Source: Kipferlia bialata (Eukaryota > Fornicata). From it: a stretch of 21,369 bases of DNA. The notes beneath the pieces were generated by a model, which was given only the letters and a program-made list of their open reading frames with translations, was not told the origin of the DNA and made no database searches. The position numbers and the translations under genes are program-made. The number at the start of each line of letters is the position of its first letter. Positions within the stretch are counted from its first letter, which is position 1. Positions 1 to 10,003 of the stretch are shown here, piece after piece. The stretch spans positions 1-21,369 of the forward strand of contig BDIP01000277.1 in assembly GCA_003568945.1 (NCBI GenBank), read 5' to 3'.

Positions 1-103
1 TCTATATAGTATAGTATATCTATATAGTATAGTATATCTATATAGTATAGTATATGTATATAGTATAGTATATCTATATAGTATAGTATATGTATATAGT
101 ATT
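1..103. repeat. 18-bp AT-rich minisatellite
   Basis: Tandem array with unit TCTATATAGTATAGTATA, about 5.7 copies at 1-18, 19-36, 37-54, 55-72, 73-90 and 91-103. Two units carry a C-to-G change at position 2. It lies in an intron of the plus-strand gene that follows, since the next recognisable splice acceptor is at 180-181. Confidence 0.9.
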
Positions 104-181
104 CAATTATCCCTATCCATACCCACCCCCAGGCTGTATGTATAGTATGTATATACTTCTCTCACTATTTCCCACCCCCAG

Positions 182-664
182 GCTGCTGGACACCCTCATC
201 TTCCTCAGGGACCTGTACTCCTCCTTCAAGGTAGGGATGTATATGTATATATGTATATTCAATATGCATTGTTCCTGGTGGGAAGATATATATTTGTATT
301 AGTATATATATATGTGTGTGTGAGTATGTGTGTATCAATATTTGGGTGTTGTTTTTTTACTGGCTCAGTCCGAGAGGATGTATGTATCAAACCTCGTCTA
401 TATTGCGGTTATCTCTCTCTCTCCCAAGGCCAAGCTGCACTGCAGCACCTCCATCTGAGATTATATCTGTACATGTGCATTCACCACGTATATATATATG
501 TGTGTGTATGTGTGTGTATGCATCCTCACCCCAGGCCAAGCTGCACTGCACCTCCATCCGGGGTGCCTCTGAGGCTGAGATGCTGGCATACCTGGCCCTA
601 TTGAAGATAGACGAGGCCCTGCCACAGGGTATGAGTATATATACATGTATAGATAAGTGTTAGT

Positions 665-720
<56 letters not shown>

Positions 721-2581
721 AGTTGGTGTAATGATGTACAGTGGTATAGTCATAGCTGGCTCTGCTTTAGATAGACGAGGCGCTGCCACAGGGTGTGTAT
801 GTATATGTGTATAGAGAAAGAGATAAATGAGAGAGGCAGATATATACATACCCGGCACTGCTCAAGATAGACGAAGCACTGCCACAGTGTATGGGCAGTT
901 AGATATATATTGTTGTAGTTGAGGTCCAGTATATATCTATTTGTATTGATTATCCCTCACCCCAAGGTGTGTACACCAAGCTGAGGTCCAGAGAATATAT
1001 ATATATATACATATACATATGCTATATATAGTGATTTGTCCCTCCTCACCCCCAGGTGTCTACACGAAGCTGAGGTCCCCCCTCATCCAGAAGGCAATCA
1101 GATACAGGTCAGGAGACAAGACTGATGTACAGCTATATATACAGTTGGATACTACCCCCCTTCCGTTGATACTATGCAATCTGATATTCTAACCCTCAGA
1201 GTCCTCCACGCCACCTCCAACTTCGGTGCCATGAGTGCCCTGGCCGATGGGTCACCAGACCTACTGGCCATGCTCATGAGGTATGGAATATGTAGTATGT
1301 CTATATATATATATGCATATGTACTATATATGCATATATACTCACCGCCAGGATGCAGACCGAGAAGTCCCGGGAATCAGCATAGCGTATATATATATAT
1401 ATATATATATATACGTATAAGTAGATATATATATTTAGGACATGTCTAGTGCATGTATAACATCCCTTACATCAGGATGCGGGCCAGGGACGCCTTTAAT
1501 TCATATACGTATCTATATATGTGTATGTAGTATATATATTGATATATATATAACATTCTTAACCTCAGGATGCAGACGGAGAAGGCCAGGGACAGTGCCT
1601 ACTCAAGGGAGGGGGGGCCCTATGCAGTGCTATGCAGACCTCAGTTCAGGGTGCGGTACTAATACTAATATATACATATATATATACACCTCAGATATAT
1701 AGATATATATATGTATGTGTTGAGACTACACATAAGCTAGTATATATATGCAGTGCTGTGCAGACCTCAGTTCAGGGTGCGTTACTAATATTAGTATATA
1801 TATATATAGTAGTATGTGTATTAATATTGCATGTATATATACTGGAAGTATATGCAGTGCTGTGCAGACCTCAGTTCAGGGTGCGGTACTAATATTAATA
1901 TATTGTATACTAGTGTATTGATATGTGGCCACTGTTTATAGGTAGTATATATGTACACTTCACTGTTATTACAGGTATATCCTCTAACCCTCAGCCTGCC
2001 ATTGTAGATGCCTACCTCTCTGCCCCTGTCTGTGGCACCGACACCTCAGCACCTGTTGTGGGGGAGGCAGCCCTGGAGCTGATTGCTGGGTTCCCATGGC
2101 GGTGCGAGGATGACAAGGCTGCTAAGGGTGGTAGTGCTGCCCCCTGCCCTGCCTCTGGATGGACTGTGCAGTCTAGTCCACCGTGCTGGAGGGTGCTGGA
2201 GCACTACGACCCAGAGGCCATGCCGGGGTTAAGGTATGTGTATATATTTATATATATGGATATATATATATGTATATGTTATTGGACACTGCGACCCAGA
2301 GGCCATACCGGGGTTGAGGTATGGTATTGGATATATATATTAGTGTGTGTGTGTGTGTGTGTGTGCATTCAAATGTACAGTACCCATACCGGGACTGAGG
2401 TTTACTGTTAATGTATATACATATATCAGCACTCGTATGTGAACCTGTCACTTTCTGCCTGTACTATTCCCTTACCCCAGCTGGGTTGATGAGAAGGCCC
2501 AGAACCCCCTGTATTCGGAGTACCAGGTAAGGCAAGGGTAGACATATCATATGTATATCTATATAGGAGTATATCTATATT

Positions 2582-2616
<35 letters not shown>

Positions 2617-4874
2617 ACCCCCTGGACTCGGCGTACCAGGTAGGGAATGGCATGGCATATAAGGCTATGCATGGATCGTGTATATATATTGTATACTATA
2701 CGACTACATAGGGTACTCAGAGTACCAGGTACGGCATATACATATATGTGTATGTGCGTATACATGTTATTGTGTAATCAATACCTCATCCCTCAGAAGC
2801 GCCTCGATGCCAAGCTGGCAGCCCAGAACCAGGTGCTGGAGGGCAGAGGGGTGGCAGGGGGGGAGACATCAGTGCACCACGGGGAGTTCACTCTGGCAGA
2901 CTTCTCAAAGGGAAAGGTGGGTGTGTATATATACCTATCTTCGATGATATAGGTATATGTATAGTACGTATACTATATACTTATGTTGCTGCCCCTCTCT
3001 CCCCCCAGGCCGTCAGTGAGGACGGCGCCCCAGAGACTGCCAAGGAGAGGCGCAAGAGAGAGAAGAGGGAGAAGAGGGAGAGAGAGAGAGAGCAGCAGGG
3101 GGGCCAGGCGATGGGGGGGCAGGATATGAACCAGCAGTTAGAGTTTTTTCGCCTCCAACAGGAGCAGTTGGCGCAGGGACAGCAGGAGAGAGAGCGGGAG
3201 AGTGCTAGGGTCGCCCAGGTCGAGGCCGAGAGAGAGAGAGAGAGACAGCGGCTCCTGGAGGAGCAGCGGAACCAGGAGCGAGAGAGAGAGAGAGTGCAGC
3301 GGGAGCTGGAGAGTGCCGCCAGAGCCAAAGCAGAGGCAGAGGCCAGAGCCTTACAGGTAGGGGGAGTGTATCCTTATATCTGTAACGTACCATATCAGCA
3401 ATGTACCTGCACTAATTCTATTCATTTAACAATATTATTAGCAATTCATGTGATATACTGACACAGGCCAAGAGAGACAGGGAGGCCGCAGCCCAGAGAG
3501 AGAGAGAGGCTGCCGCAGAGAGGGAGCGGCAGCGCCAGCACGCCCTTGAGCTGGAGAAGGAGAGAGAGCGGGAGCGGGCCCGGCAGCTAGCTCTGGAGGC
3601 CGCCGCTAAGAGGCAGCGTGAGATTGAGTTACAGCTAGAGCGGGCAAGGGAGGCTGAGCGCAACGCTAAGCTAAGAGTGGCGGTGGGTCAGAGGGACAAC
3701 AGGGAGAAGCGTAGTGTGTTCCAGTCCTTGATCAAGATGACTAGGCGGAGACTGAGGATCAAGAGGAGTGCCGCCCTGCCTGTACCGGGTGGCCTAGGGG
3801 TGGGGGGCATCAACGCCCCACACATGCCTGCCTCTACACATGCCTCTGCACCTGTCCTTAAGGGAAGGACCAACCGCAGTCCCCTTCTGCCCCTGCTGTG
3901 GGCTAGGGGCGGGGTTACCAAGGCCCCCCTCTCACCCTCCCCCTCTCCCAAGAGGGATAGGTGGTCGGGACCCCTGCCCTCAGTCTCACCTTACAAGGTA
4001 TCAGGGTCACTATCTGACTCACATACATACATGTATATATTTACCACTGACACTAATACAATACTCAGTACAACTACTACACTTATATACCACCTGCCAC
4101 TGACCCCAGGCCATGTTCCTGAGGGATGGCATGATGCCCAGGGGGCTACTCTCTGACAGTCCCAGTGCTGCAGGGTATGACGCAGGGGTGCCTGAGCCAT
4201 TGGCCAAGAGAAGAGCATCCACCAACCCATTTGCATCCTCAGCTACACTGACCCCTACGACACACACTGCATCCACCACTGTGTCTACACCCTCAATGGG
4301 TAAGACTGGTAAGGGAAAGAGAGGGAAGGGCAGCAAGAAGGCCGGGTCTCACAAGGCCACTGGTAACCCCGGTGCTGAGAGGGTGGGTGTATCTACCAGG
4401 GCAGGAGGACAGGGTGTGTCTAGGGGTAAGGGTGCATCCAGTACACCCCTCTCTCTCTATGGGAGTGGGTCTGCCATGCTGTCATCTCCCCTCCTCACAG
4501 GGACAAGGCCCCAGTTCAAGGATGCAAAGTGAGTGACAAATATGAATGTGATATATATATATACTATATACATTGTATACTGTATTTACATCCTGACGGG
4601 GGACAAGGCCCCAGTTCAAGGATGCAAAGTGAGTGATATATATATGATATATTTGTATACTATATATGTATACTATATATACTATACTATATGTATCGTG
4701 ATATATAGTACAATACCATGGTGAACCCTCACCCCCAGGCGCTATCTCCAGGCCCTCCAGCGTGATGTCTCGAGGAGTGAGCGGTTCAGCCAGACTCTCT
4801 CTGCCCTGGTGGTATCATCGAGTGCTATAGCATCCCCAGGGTCAACCCCACCTAGGTCGCCGAGGCGGAAATAG
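182..4874 (+). CDS. Arg/Glu-rich coiled-coil protein, 3' part of gene (5' end outside window)
   Basis: Twelve exons join in phase to give 731 residues and a TAG stop: 182-230, 535-628, 1056-1107, 1200-1280, 1569-1650, 1995-2233, 2481-2526, 2797-2916, 3009-3356, 3467-3997, 4110-4528, 4739-4874. All introns are GT-AG, usually with a GTATGT/GTGAGT-like donor and a CCCCAG/CCTCAG acceptor. Exon 1 opens with one base of a split codon, so the gene starts upstream. The first ~250 visible residues look globular and mostly helical (visible start LLDTLIFLRDLYSSFK) and match no family I can name. Residues ~260-440 are a highly charged coil of repeated Arg-Glu and Gln-rich stretches, followed by a basic patch (KMTRRRLRIKRS) and a low-complexity Ser/Thr/Pro/Gly tail ending SPRRK. 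No signal peptide or membrane span is visible. A cytoskeletal or scaffold role is only a guess from the coil. The donor after exon 5 (GTGCGG at 1651) was chosen because only it keeps the frame. Confidence 0.8.
429..455 (+). repeat. Intronic copy of the head of exon 535-628
   Basis: The sequence after an AG at 427-428 repeats the exon start GCCAAGCTGCACTGCA, gains three bases, repeats ACCTCCATC and then diverges. It lies ~106 bp upstream of the true acceptor, inside intron 231-534. Confidence 0.85.
665..717. repeat. (TA)n(TG)n microsatellite
   Basis: About 11 TA units run directly into about 15 TG units inside intron 629-1055. Similar compound tracts recur at 2343-2364 and ~2587-2617. Confidence 0.95.
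756..989 (+). repeat. Intronic copies of both flanking exon edges (intron 629-1055)
   Basis: 756-793 and 851-888 are diverged copies of the 3' end of exon 535-628, each carrying ATAGACGA and CTGCCACAG followed by a GT. 956-989 is a copy of the head of exon 1056-1107 with its acceptor (AAGCTGAGGTCC shared); a shorter fragment lies at 919-931. Microsatellite fills the gaps. One intron thus holds copies of both its donor side and its acceptor side. Confidence 0.88.
1341..1494 (+). repeat. Two intronic copies of the head of exon 1569-1650
   Basis: 1341-1385 carries an acceptor and GGATGCAGACCGAGAAG, close to the real exon start GGATGCAGACGGAGAAG, but reaches an in-frame TAG within a dozen codons. 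1467-1494 is a second, more diverged copy (CAGGATGCGGGCCAGGGA). The exon at 1569 is chosen because it stays open and joins in phase. Confidence 0.85.
1747..1900 (+). repeat. Two intronic copies of the tail and donor of exon 1569-1650
   Basis: The exon tail plus the first intron bases (1618-1671) recur at 1747-1793 and 1851-1900. The core CAGACCTCAGTTCAGGGTGC is identical in all three. The repeats also carry the same intronic continuation (TACTAAT...), so the duplicated unit spans the exon-intron junction. Confidence 0.93.
2277..2401 (+). repeat. Two intronic copies of the tail of exon 1995-2233
   Basis: 2277-2324 repeats GCGACCCAGAGGCCATACCG plus GGGTTGAGGTATGG, matching the exon end and donor at 2194-2238 with a few changes. 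2382-2401 is a shorter copy (CCATACCGGGACTGAGGT). Confidence 0.88.
2617..2733 (+). repeat. Two intronic copies of the tail of exon 2481-2526
   Basis: The exon end and donor (GGAGTACCAGGTAAGG) recur as GGCGTACCAGGTAGGG near 2628-2643 and CAGAGTACCAGGTACGG near 2716-2732. Each is preceded by exon-like sequence and separated by TA/TG tracts. Confidence 0.88.
4591..4636 (+). repeat. Recent intronic copy of the tail and donor of exon 4110-4528
   Basis: 4601-4636 is identical over 36 nt to 4501-4536, exactly 100 bp downstream. The repeated segment covers the last 28 exon bases and the first 8 intron bases, including the GTGAGT donor. It is one of the youngest-looking junction duplications in the window. 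Confidence 0.95.
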
Positions 4875-5256
4875 ATTGATGATGATTGGATAATACGGTG
4901 GTGGTGTGTCTGTTGGGGTCAGTGTACGTGCTGTGACCCGTAGATGCTGTATATGTATACAGTGCCCTATTGCATGCTATTCTGCACGAATAGAAAGAAA
5001 CAGTAGTGTGAAACCCTCAATCCGAGAGTAGGTAGTAGTGCCCGTTGCTGGCCTTCCGTGTCTTCCAACTCCCAGAGTCGTCACTCACCTAGAGTGAGAG
5101 ATACTCTTCCTCCTGTCTACCCACCAATGCTGTCTCCCCTCGCCTCCCCTACTGAGTGGGTGTCTGCAACAGACCCCCTCACCGTGGCAGCTGTTGAGGT
5201 ATCAGTATCAGTATCAATAACAGCATCAATATCAGGGTCTGGGCACAGACCCCATA
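4875..5256. other. Intergenic region between coiled-coil and Kelch genes
   Basis: 382 bp between the TAG of the upstream gene and the chosen ATG of the next plus-strand gene. It should hold the 3' UTR of the first gene and the promoter of the second. A small inverted repeat (CTATTC, 5-nt loop, GAATAG) sits near 4977-4993. A 73-codon open frame from 5058 is Ser/Thr/Pro-rich and runs through the next start in another frame; I do not call it a gene. No clear promoter or poly(A) motif is seen. Confidence 0.6.
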
Positions 5257-8200
5257 ATGGCAGCGGTGCGTCTGTCTGACTCTGAGATGCTACTCATAAG
5301 GCCAGGGTACAGCCAACGGGTGACCTTTGTGAGAACCGACGATTCTGTGGAGGCATCATATACAGGACACATAACCAAGAGAGTATGGTGTCCAGTGACA
5401 GGTGGTAGGACTAGTGCTTCCCCTAGTGAGGACTACCACCATGTAGGAGAGATGTGGACACTGCCAACTGGGTTCCGCATAGGGGGTGGTGTATACATGA
5501 TACCTCAACAGGTGTGTATATACATATTCAAGCACTCTCTTACGTATATCCTGTATGTCAGAATGGGAATTCGTACACCGTCCTGACTTAAGGTAAACTG
5601 ATTCTTGGTATATCACATTATGCTGCAAAATGAATATGCATGAGACTTCACAACCACTCTCAGAAGGCTACTGAATCAGTATCCCTCCACTCATCAGCAG
5701 TCAGGCACGCCTGACCCATATGGACTGAGCATTAGATTCCCCAATGACACCCACCCCTCCTGTGCCGATCACATGCACTGGTATGGTAGACCAATATGAG
5801 TTGATACGCAAGTACTATCCCTGCAGACTTTGTTCTCTCATCAAGAATACAGAGACACGTGTATGTCAGTGTTTGATATAACCAGGTACGACCTATGCAC
5901 TGACAGCTGGCACATTTGAGAGAGAGATAGTATAGTTGGTAGTACACTGTGCAGTAAGTTGTGTTTGTATATGTATTTACTGCAGGTATGACCTTGCGTC
6001 TGACACTTGGCACATCAGAGAGATAATGTAGAATAGTTAGTAGGAGTACTATATATAATTTATACTTTATACTGTGCATTGGATAGTGACTGTACACTGT
6101 AACACTAGGTATGATCTTGCCTCAGATACCTGGCACACCAGAGAGAGAGAGTGGAGGGGGAGGTGTGGCCAGGTCTAGCCCAGGCAGAGAGGGAGGAGTG
6201 TCTTACGCTTAGGTCATGGGTAGCTAGCACGACGGAAGACCGTCTATGTGAGTACAGAGTACTATAGTATTCATAATATGAATTTCATATATTCATATTC
6301 ATTCACATGTAATACTGTCAGGCGACTTTGACGCTGTCTCACTCTTGATACCAGTGATACTAGCTAGGGTATCCTGTCTTGTGGATAATGTGGACTACGA
6401 CCCCAACGACGAAGTGAACGACGACGAGCCATATACTCTCATATGTACTACCTTAGGGTGGGAGTATACCCCACAGACAGGCCGGTGGACAGCACTGGGT
6501 AGGGGGCCCACCCAAGCAATACAGTGCAACGGAAACAAACTCCCCGTGCTAGCCACATACTCGACCACCAGCCACCTCCATGTGTTCAACGACCACCCAT
6601 CTACACGACATGCTTGCACGATAGCCATGCCGCAAGGTCATACACCCCATACACATATCACACTGTCTCAGAAGAGTCAAAGCTCTCGAGGGGATGGACT
6701 ACTCAGATGCCTCTCTCTGGGGAATGTGCTGCTGCAGTGGACATGCCCTACCGACCCTTACTGGCATGTACGCTGGAACACGATGCTGTGTCTGAGACAC
6801 TGTCTCCCCAGTGGGTTGAGGCTGGCGAGGTGACCCGTTTCGTCCCTTCTGAGATCACTGTGCAGCTAGTGCAGCTCAGCCCATCTCTCGTCTTCTGCTT
6901 CGACACATACGTTGCAACGGACGGGGAACGAGTGGATTCTCCACGTTTCCTGTGTGTGTGCCCGGAGCTTCAGAGTCTAGGTGCCAGGCATCTAGTATGG
7001 GCGGCAGCAGAAGGGACAGCCATCTCTGCCATGCTATCCCTGATAAGGCAGCCGCACTTGATGTACCTGCTGACAGCCGTAGCTGGGGGTGGGTATGTGT
7101 GTCCCGGAGAGCAGCTGGAGAAAGTACGAGAGAGGGTCTCTAGCATGGGTCACTTGTGTAGTGATATTGCAGCCATACAGCCCTGCCTGAATGCAGCATG
7201 GGAAGCGGGAGTGGCACTGAGACAACTACACACGGCCAGCTCTCTTCCGTGGGCGTGGCAGAGCGTGATAGAGACAGCCTGTGCATACTCGCCCCCTCTC
7301 AGAGAGTCAGTGTCCCTTGTAGCATACCACTCACTCCGAGATCTTCTGCGTAGTGCACCTAGCTGCCCAGCAAGTTACTCTTCAGTGTATCAAGTGCTGG
7401 CAGCAGTCCAAGAGCTAATTCCCCTGCTAGGTGACAGTGCTGACATGGTCAACACTATGCAGTCAATAACCAACTGGCTGAGTGAATATGTCAGTCCTGA
7501 GTCACATTCCCCCACTGTAACACTTAATAGGTGCCATGAGCTGAGGATGGCAACAGACATAGCATCTTCACTGGTGCGAGGGGCAGTTGTCCAACCAGAA
7601 TTGAGCTGTATCAGTGACACTATCACACTGGTGTCTGGTGCGCATAATGCTGTTGCCCAGGCAGATGTCCTCTGGTACTACAGAGCAGCCATGAAGCATA
7701 GGTCAGAGAGAGAGAGACAGCCAGAGACTGAGAGAGTGTTGGCCACACTATGTGACAAGCTTACCTCTATATGCACAGCGAGTTATGTCCTGCTGTCCAG
7801 TGACTACAGTCTAGGGGAGTGTGAGACACAGGTGGTCCCAGCACTTTGCGATTGTGTATGTAGACACCCTGCCCTGCTCGACATGTGCGTCCACCTCATC
7901 CCAACAATCACATACTCAATCACCCTCTATTGTGTGGAAGTGCCAAGACTGAAGTACAGGCATATGCTCACCCTATTGCTTCGGGCACCCGTAAGAAACG
8001 GGGGTCTCAGCGTTACTGTTATACCACATGAGTCTGATGCAATGGGTGAGGCACTAGCAGCGGAGTGGAGTCACCACCTTTCTAAGGCACTCTGTGTCCG
8101 ATCTCGTGAGGTCACAAGACTCGCTTCACACGCAGCTAGCGTCTTTGGAATACCAGTCAGCCGCAAGAAGTCTCGTAGAAGCAGCAGAACATGGGCTATT

Positions 8201-9546
8201 GAGAGTCCAAGGCACCCAGCAGACTACTTTGCACACAGGATGCTTCCTCTGTTTGGCTCCTTGAGGACTATGGAAGGCCGGCAACGCACTGGCTCTCATC
8301 ATGGTCTGACTGCCAAGCCGTCAGTTAACTGTTCTAGGACTAGTAGGTGGTGTGGTGACAGGTATGATTGATATACACGTCTCACACTTTCACATACTAA
8401 TCTGTGTAATCGGGGTAAACACATATGACTGTAGACTCTCACACAATACTTATGCCGACACTGATGTCAGCGCCGTCACTCTTCGGATCGGTCACAACAC
8501 GGCTCTGCTGCTGTGCCACACGGGTGGTGCAGTGGAGGAGGACGAGACCCTGATGTACGTGCTGGAGCTCTGTGCCAATAGCCTGACATGGAGACGCCTG
8601 CCGTGTCATCTGAGCCTAGGTGCCGACTCAGTATTCAATGCTATAGTGTATGGAGGACAGGTGTTTGTAGTGTATGGGAAGCGGTCAAGAGAGAAAAGAG
8701 ACAACATGGGTGTCATCTACAGCGCCAGCCTCAGAGTGTGGGACATTGCTACTGAGACATGGTCCACTGAGACGTCTAGGGTGGCAGTGGGGCTCACACT
8801 CCAACCCTCAGCTCTCATGCTCGATGAGGGGAGAGTGATGGCTGAGTGCTACATGACGCCAGAGGAAGACCATACGAATGTGTGGTGTTACAATCTCGAT
8901 ACAGGTATGATCTACACAGTGTGTAGACTACACACTAGAGAACTGGCGATTACTCAATAATTGACCCGTGTATTCCCACGTCCTATACCCTTGTTTCTCT
9001 ATCGAGTTCATTGATGTCATCAATTTGAAGACGAAATACTCAAACTGGCAACTGATAACAGGAATCGAGACCATATTGCCCAGTATCTATCAGTCAAGGG
9101 GACATGTGTTTCTAGACAACCATCCAAAGGACAGTGTGCATGCAGGGTGTCTCCACCAGATGATGTCGGCCCTAAGGGCCACTGGAGGGCACGAGGACAC
9201 CTACATAACGTACCTCCCTGCCCTTGGGTCCATACTGACCTGGCAGGAGCAAGGCATACACGACGACACCGGGGGCTGTAGAAACATTGTCAACTGCGAC
9301 ATCGTCCAACAATGGGACCCAGTGACTGAGGAGCTCAGGTTGCTGGTGAGGAGTCGCTTTGCCTACCTTAGGCATGTGACGTTTGGCATATGGAGCCCCA
9401 GACTGCGGTCAGCTGTGGTGCTGTCCTATGCTGAGGAGCCGAGGACATCTGTACCTAGGCTTGTGCTTCTGATATGGGAGAGACACTACCCACGTGTGGT
9501 CACTGTGTACCCGGGAGGGACTCTACTGTATGGAGCAGGACTTTGA
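5257..9546 (+). CDS. Kelch-repeat beta-propeller protein with long helical insert
   Basis: Proposed exons: 5257-5511, 5698-5785, 5846-5885 (start uncertain), 6109-6162, 6213-6247, 6322-6636, 6672-8361, 8471-8904, then a last exon to the TGA at 9544-9546. Kelch-type strands are visible: YDLASDTWHT, YTPQTGRWTALG, NSLTWRRLP followed by IVYGGQVFVVYGK, VWDIATETWSTE and NLKTKYSNWQLI. Kelch propellers generally bind proteins. Between the N- and C-terminal Kelch parts lie ~500 residues, encoded mostly in the single exon 6672-8361, that look helical and that I cannot assign. Introns 6163-6212 (50 nt) and 6637-6671 (35 nt) are inferred because they restore frame with matching phases. Unresolved points: the 5846 exon could start at 5813 or 5870; 8471 could be 8435; and the final junction could be 8904/9062, 8918/9007 or an earlier donor joined to 9007. 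No signal peptide or membrane span is visible. Confidence 0.7.
5695..5700 (+). promoter_or_regulatory. Tandem NAGNAG splice acceptor
   Basis: CAGCAG at the 3' end of intron 5512-5697/5700. Both AGs keep the frame, so use of the second would drop one Gln. This is the classic NAGNAG arrangement for single-residue splice variation. Confidence 0.5.
5877..6030 (+). repeat. Two intronic copies of the Kelch exon head 6109-6162
   Basis: Three spaced blocks read as YDL...W-H: about 5881-5932, 5984-6030 and the presumed true exon 6109-6162. The first reaches a TGA after ~11 codons and the second a TAG after ~14 codons. Only the third stays open to a donor that joins in phase to the next exon. Each block is preceded by an AG and begins GTA(C/T)GA, so it can look like an acceptor or a donor. 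Confidence 0.82.
6163..6212 (+). other. 50-nt mini-intron
   Basis: GTGTGG donor and CTTACGCTTAG acceptor. Reading through meets a TAG; removal joins AG and G into an Arg codon and leads to the exon ending at 6247, whose phase in turn fits the acceptor at 6321. Inferred from frame only. Confidence 0.65.
6637..6671 (+). other. 35-nt mini-intron
   Basis: GTCATA donor (weak) and CACTGTCTCAG acceptor (good). Removal joins G and AA into a Glu codon and switches from the open frame of 6322-6636 to the long open frame of 6672-8361. The alternative is a one- or two-base sequence error. Confidence 0.6.
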
Positions 9547-10003
9547 TTGCTTAAAGGGTTCAAGTTTGAATCCAGATCAACTAAACACCCGGTCCCGTAT
9601 ATGAATGGCACATCCCATTTCTACCCTTTACATGACTATATGTAACATAGAGTAACATGCCACCACAATGATTTTACAATCTGATTGTAGTACAATCTAA
9701 TCAATAGATTCTATTGAGAACGACCCTTATCTTGCTGGAGATATAGAGAATCTCTATCAGATAGAGCTCTCTATTAGAGATTTCCTCTGTTATGTGCGGA
9801 ACACTCACCTGGTCTTCTATGAATCACAGTCTGTGATCACGAACACATCGGTCCGATTATCCATTCACATACTAGTAGTCAGTGCTAGCGTTGAATCACG
9901 CTGAGAGACCCACACCCACCGATTGGGACGTCTTCTTCTACTCATCTATCTCGTTGATTCTTTCAATTTATCCTCTATCCTCTATCCTACTCTTATGTAT
10001 GCT
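9547..10003. other. Convergent intergenic spacer (tail to tail)
   Basis: 457 bp between the TGA of the plus-strand Kelch gene and the TGA of the minus-strand gene. No coding frame is supported. The segment 9675-9837 holds a run of short perfect palindromes, listed separately. Both 3' ends must be formed here. Confidence 0.75.
9675..9837. repeat. Cluster of short perfect palindromes, mostly with one-base centres
   Basis: Five inverted repeats: TACAATC-T-GATTGTA (9675-9689), TCAATAGA-T-TCTATTGA (9701-9717), ATAGAGA-A-TCTCTAT (9743-9757), ATAGAG-CT-CTCTAT (9761-9774) and ATCACAG-T-CTGTGAT (9823-9837). The third recurs with a G centre at 18158-18172. The one- or two-base centres disfavour ordinary RNA hairpins and fit DNA-level sites or replication-slippage products better. 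Confidence 0.85.

Noticed and set aside
665-2700. Short open frames rich in Tyr, Ile, Val and His-Thr
   Set aside because: They are translations of TA, TG and CA microsatellites within introns.
2981-3328. Minus-strand open frame rich in Ser-Leu repeats opposite the coiled-coil exons
   Set aside because: It is the antisense of GA-rich coding DNA; the plus-strand exon has proper splice sites and phase.
5058-5279. Open frame of 73 codons before the Kelch gene
   Set aside because: Low-complexity Ser/Thr/Pro composition, different frame from the next exon, and no supported donor; likely untranslated.
6672-8361. REJ/GAIN-type extracellular domain in the helical middle of the Kelch protein
   Set aside because: There is only a vague helical pattern resemblance and no diagnostic Cys motif, signal peptide or membrane span.
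6524-8371. Kelch-gene middle as a separate gene starting near 6524
   Set aside because: A 35-nt intron at 6637-6671 joins the upstream frame in phase, and the upstream sequence is Kelch-like coding.
9542-9590. Sequence resembling a tRNA T-arm (GGTTCAAG...GAATCC)
   Set aside because: The stem spacing is wrong and no acceptor, D or anticodon arms can be built around it.
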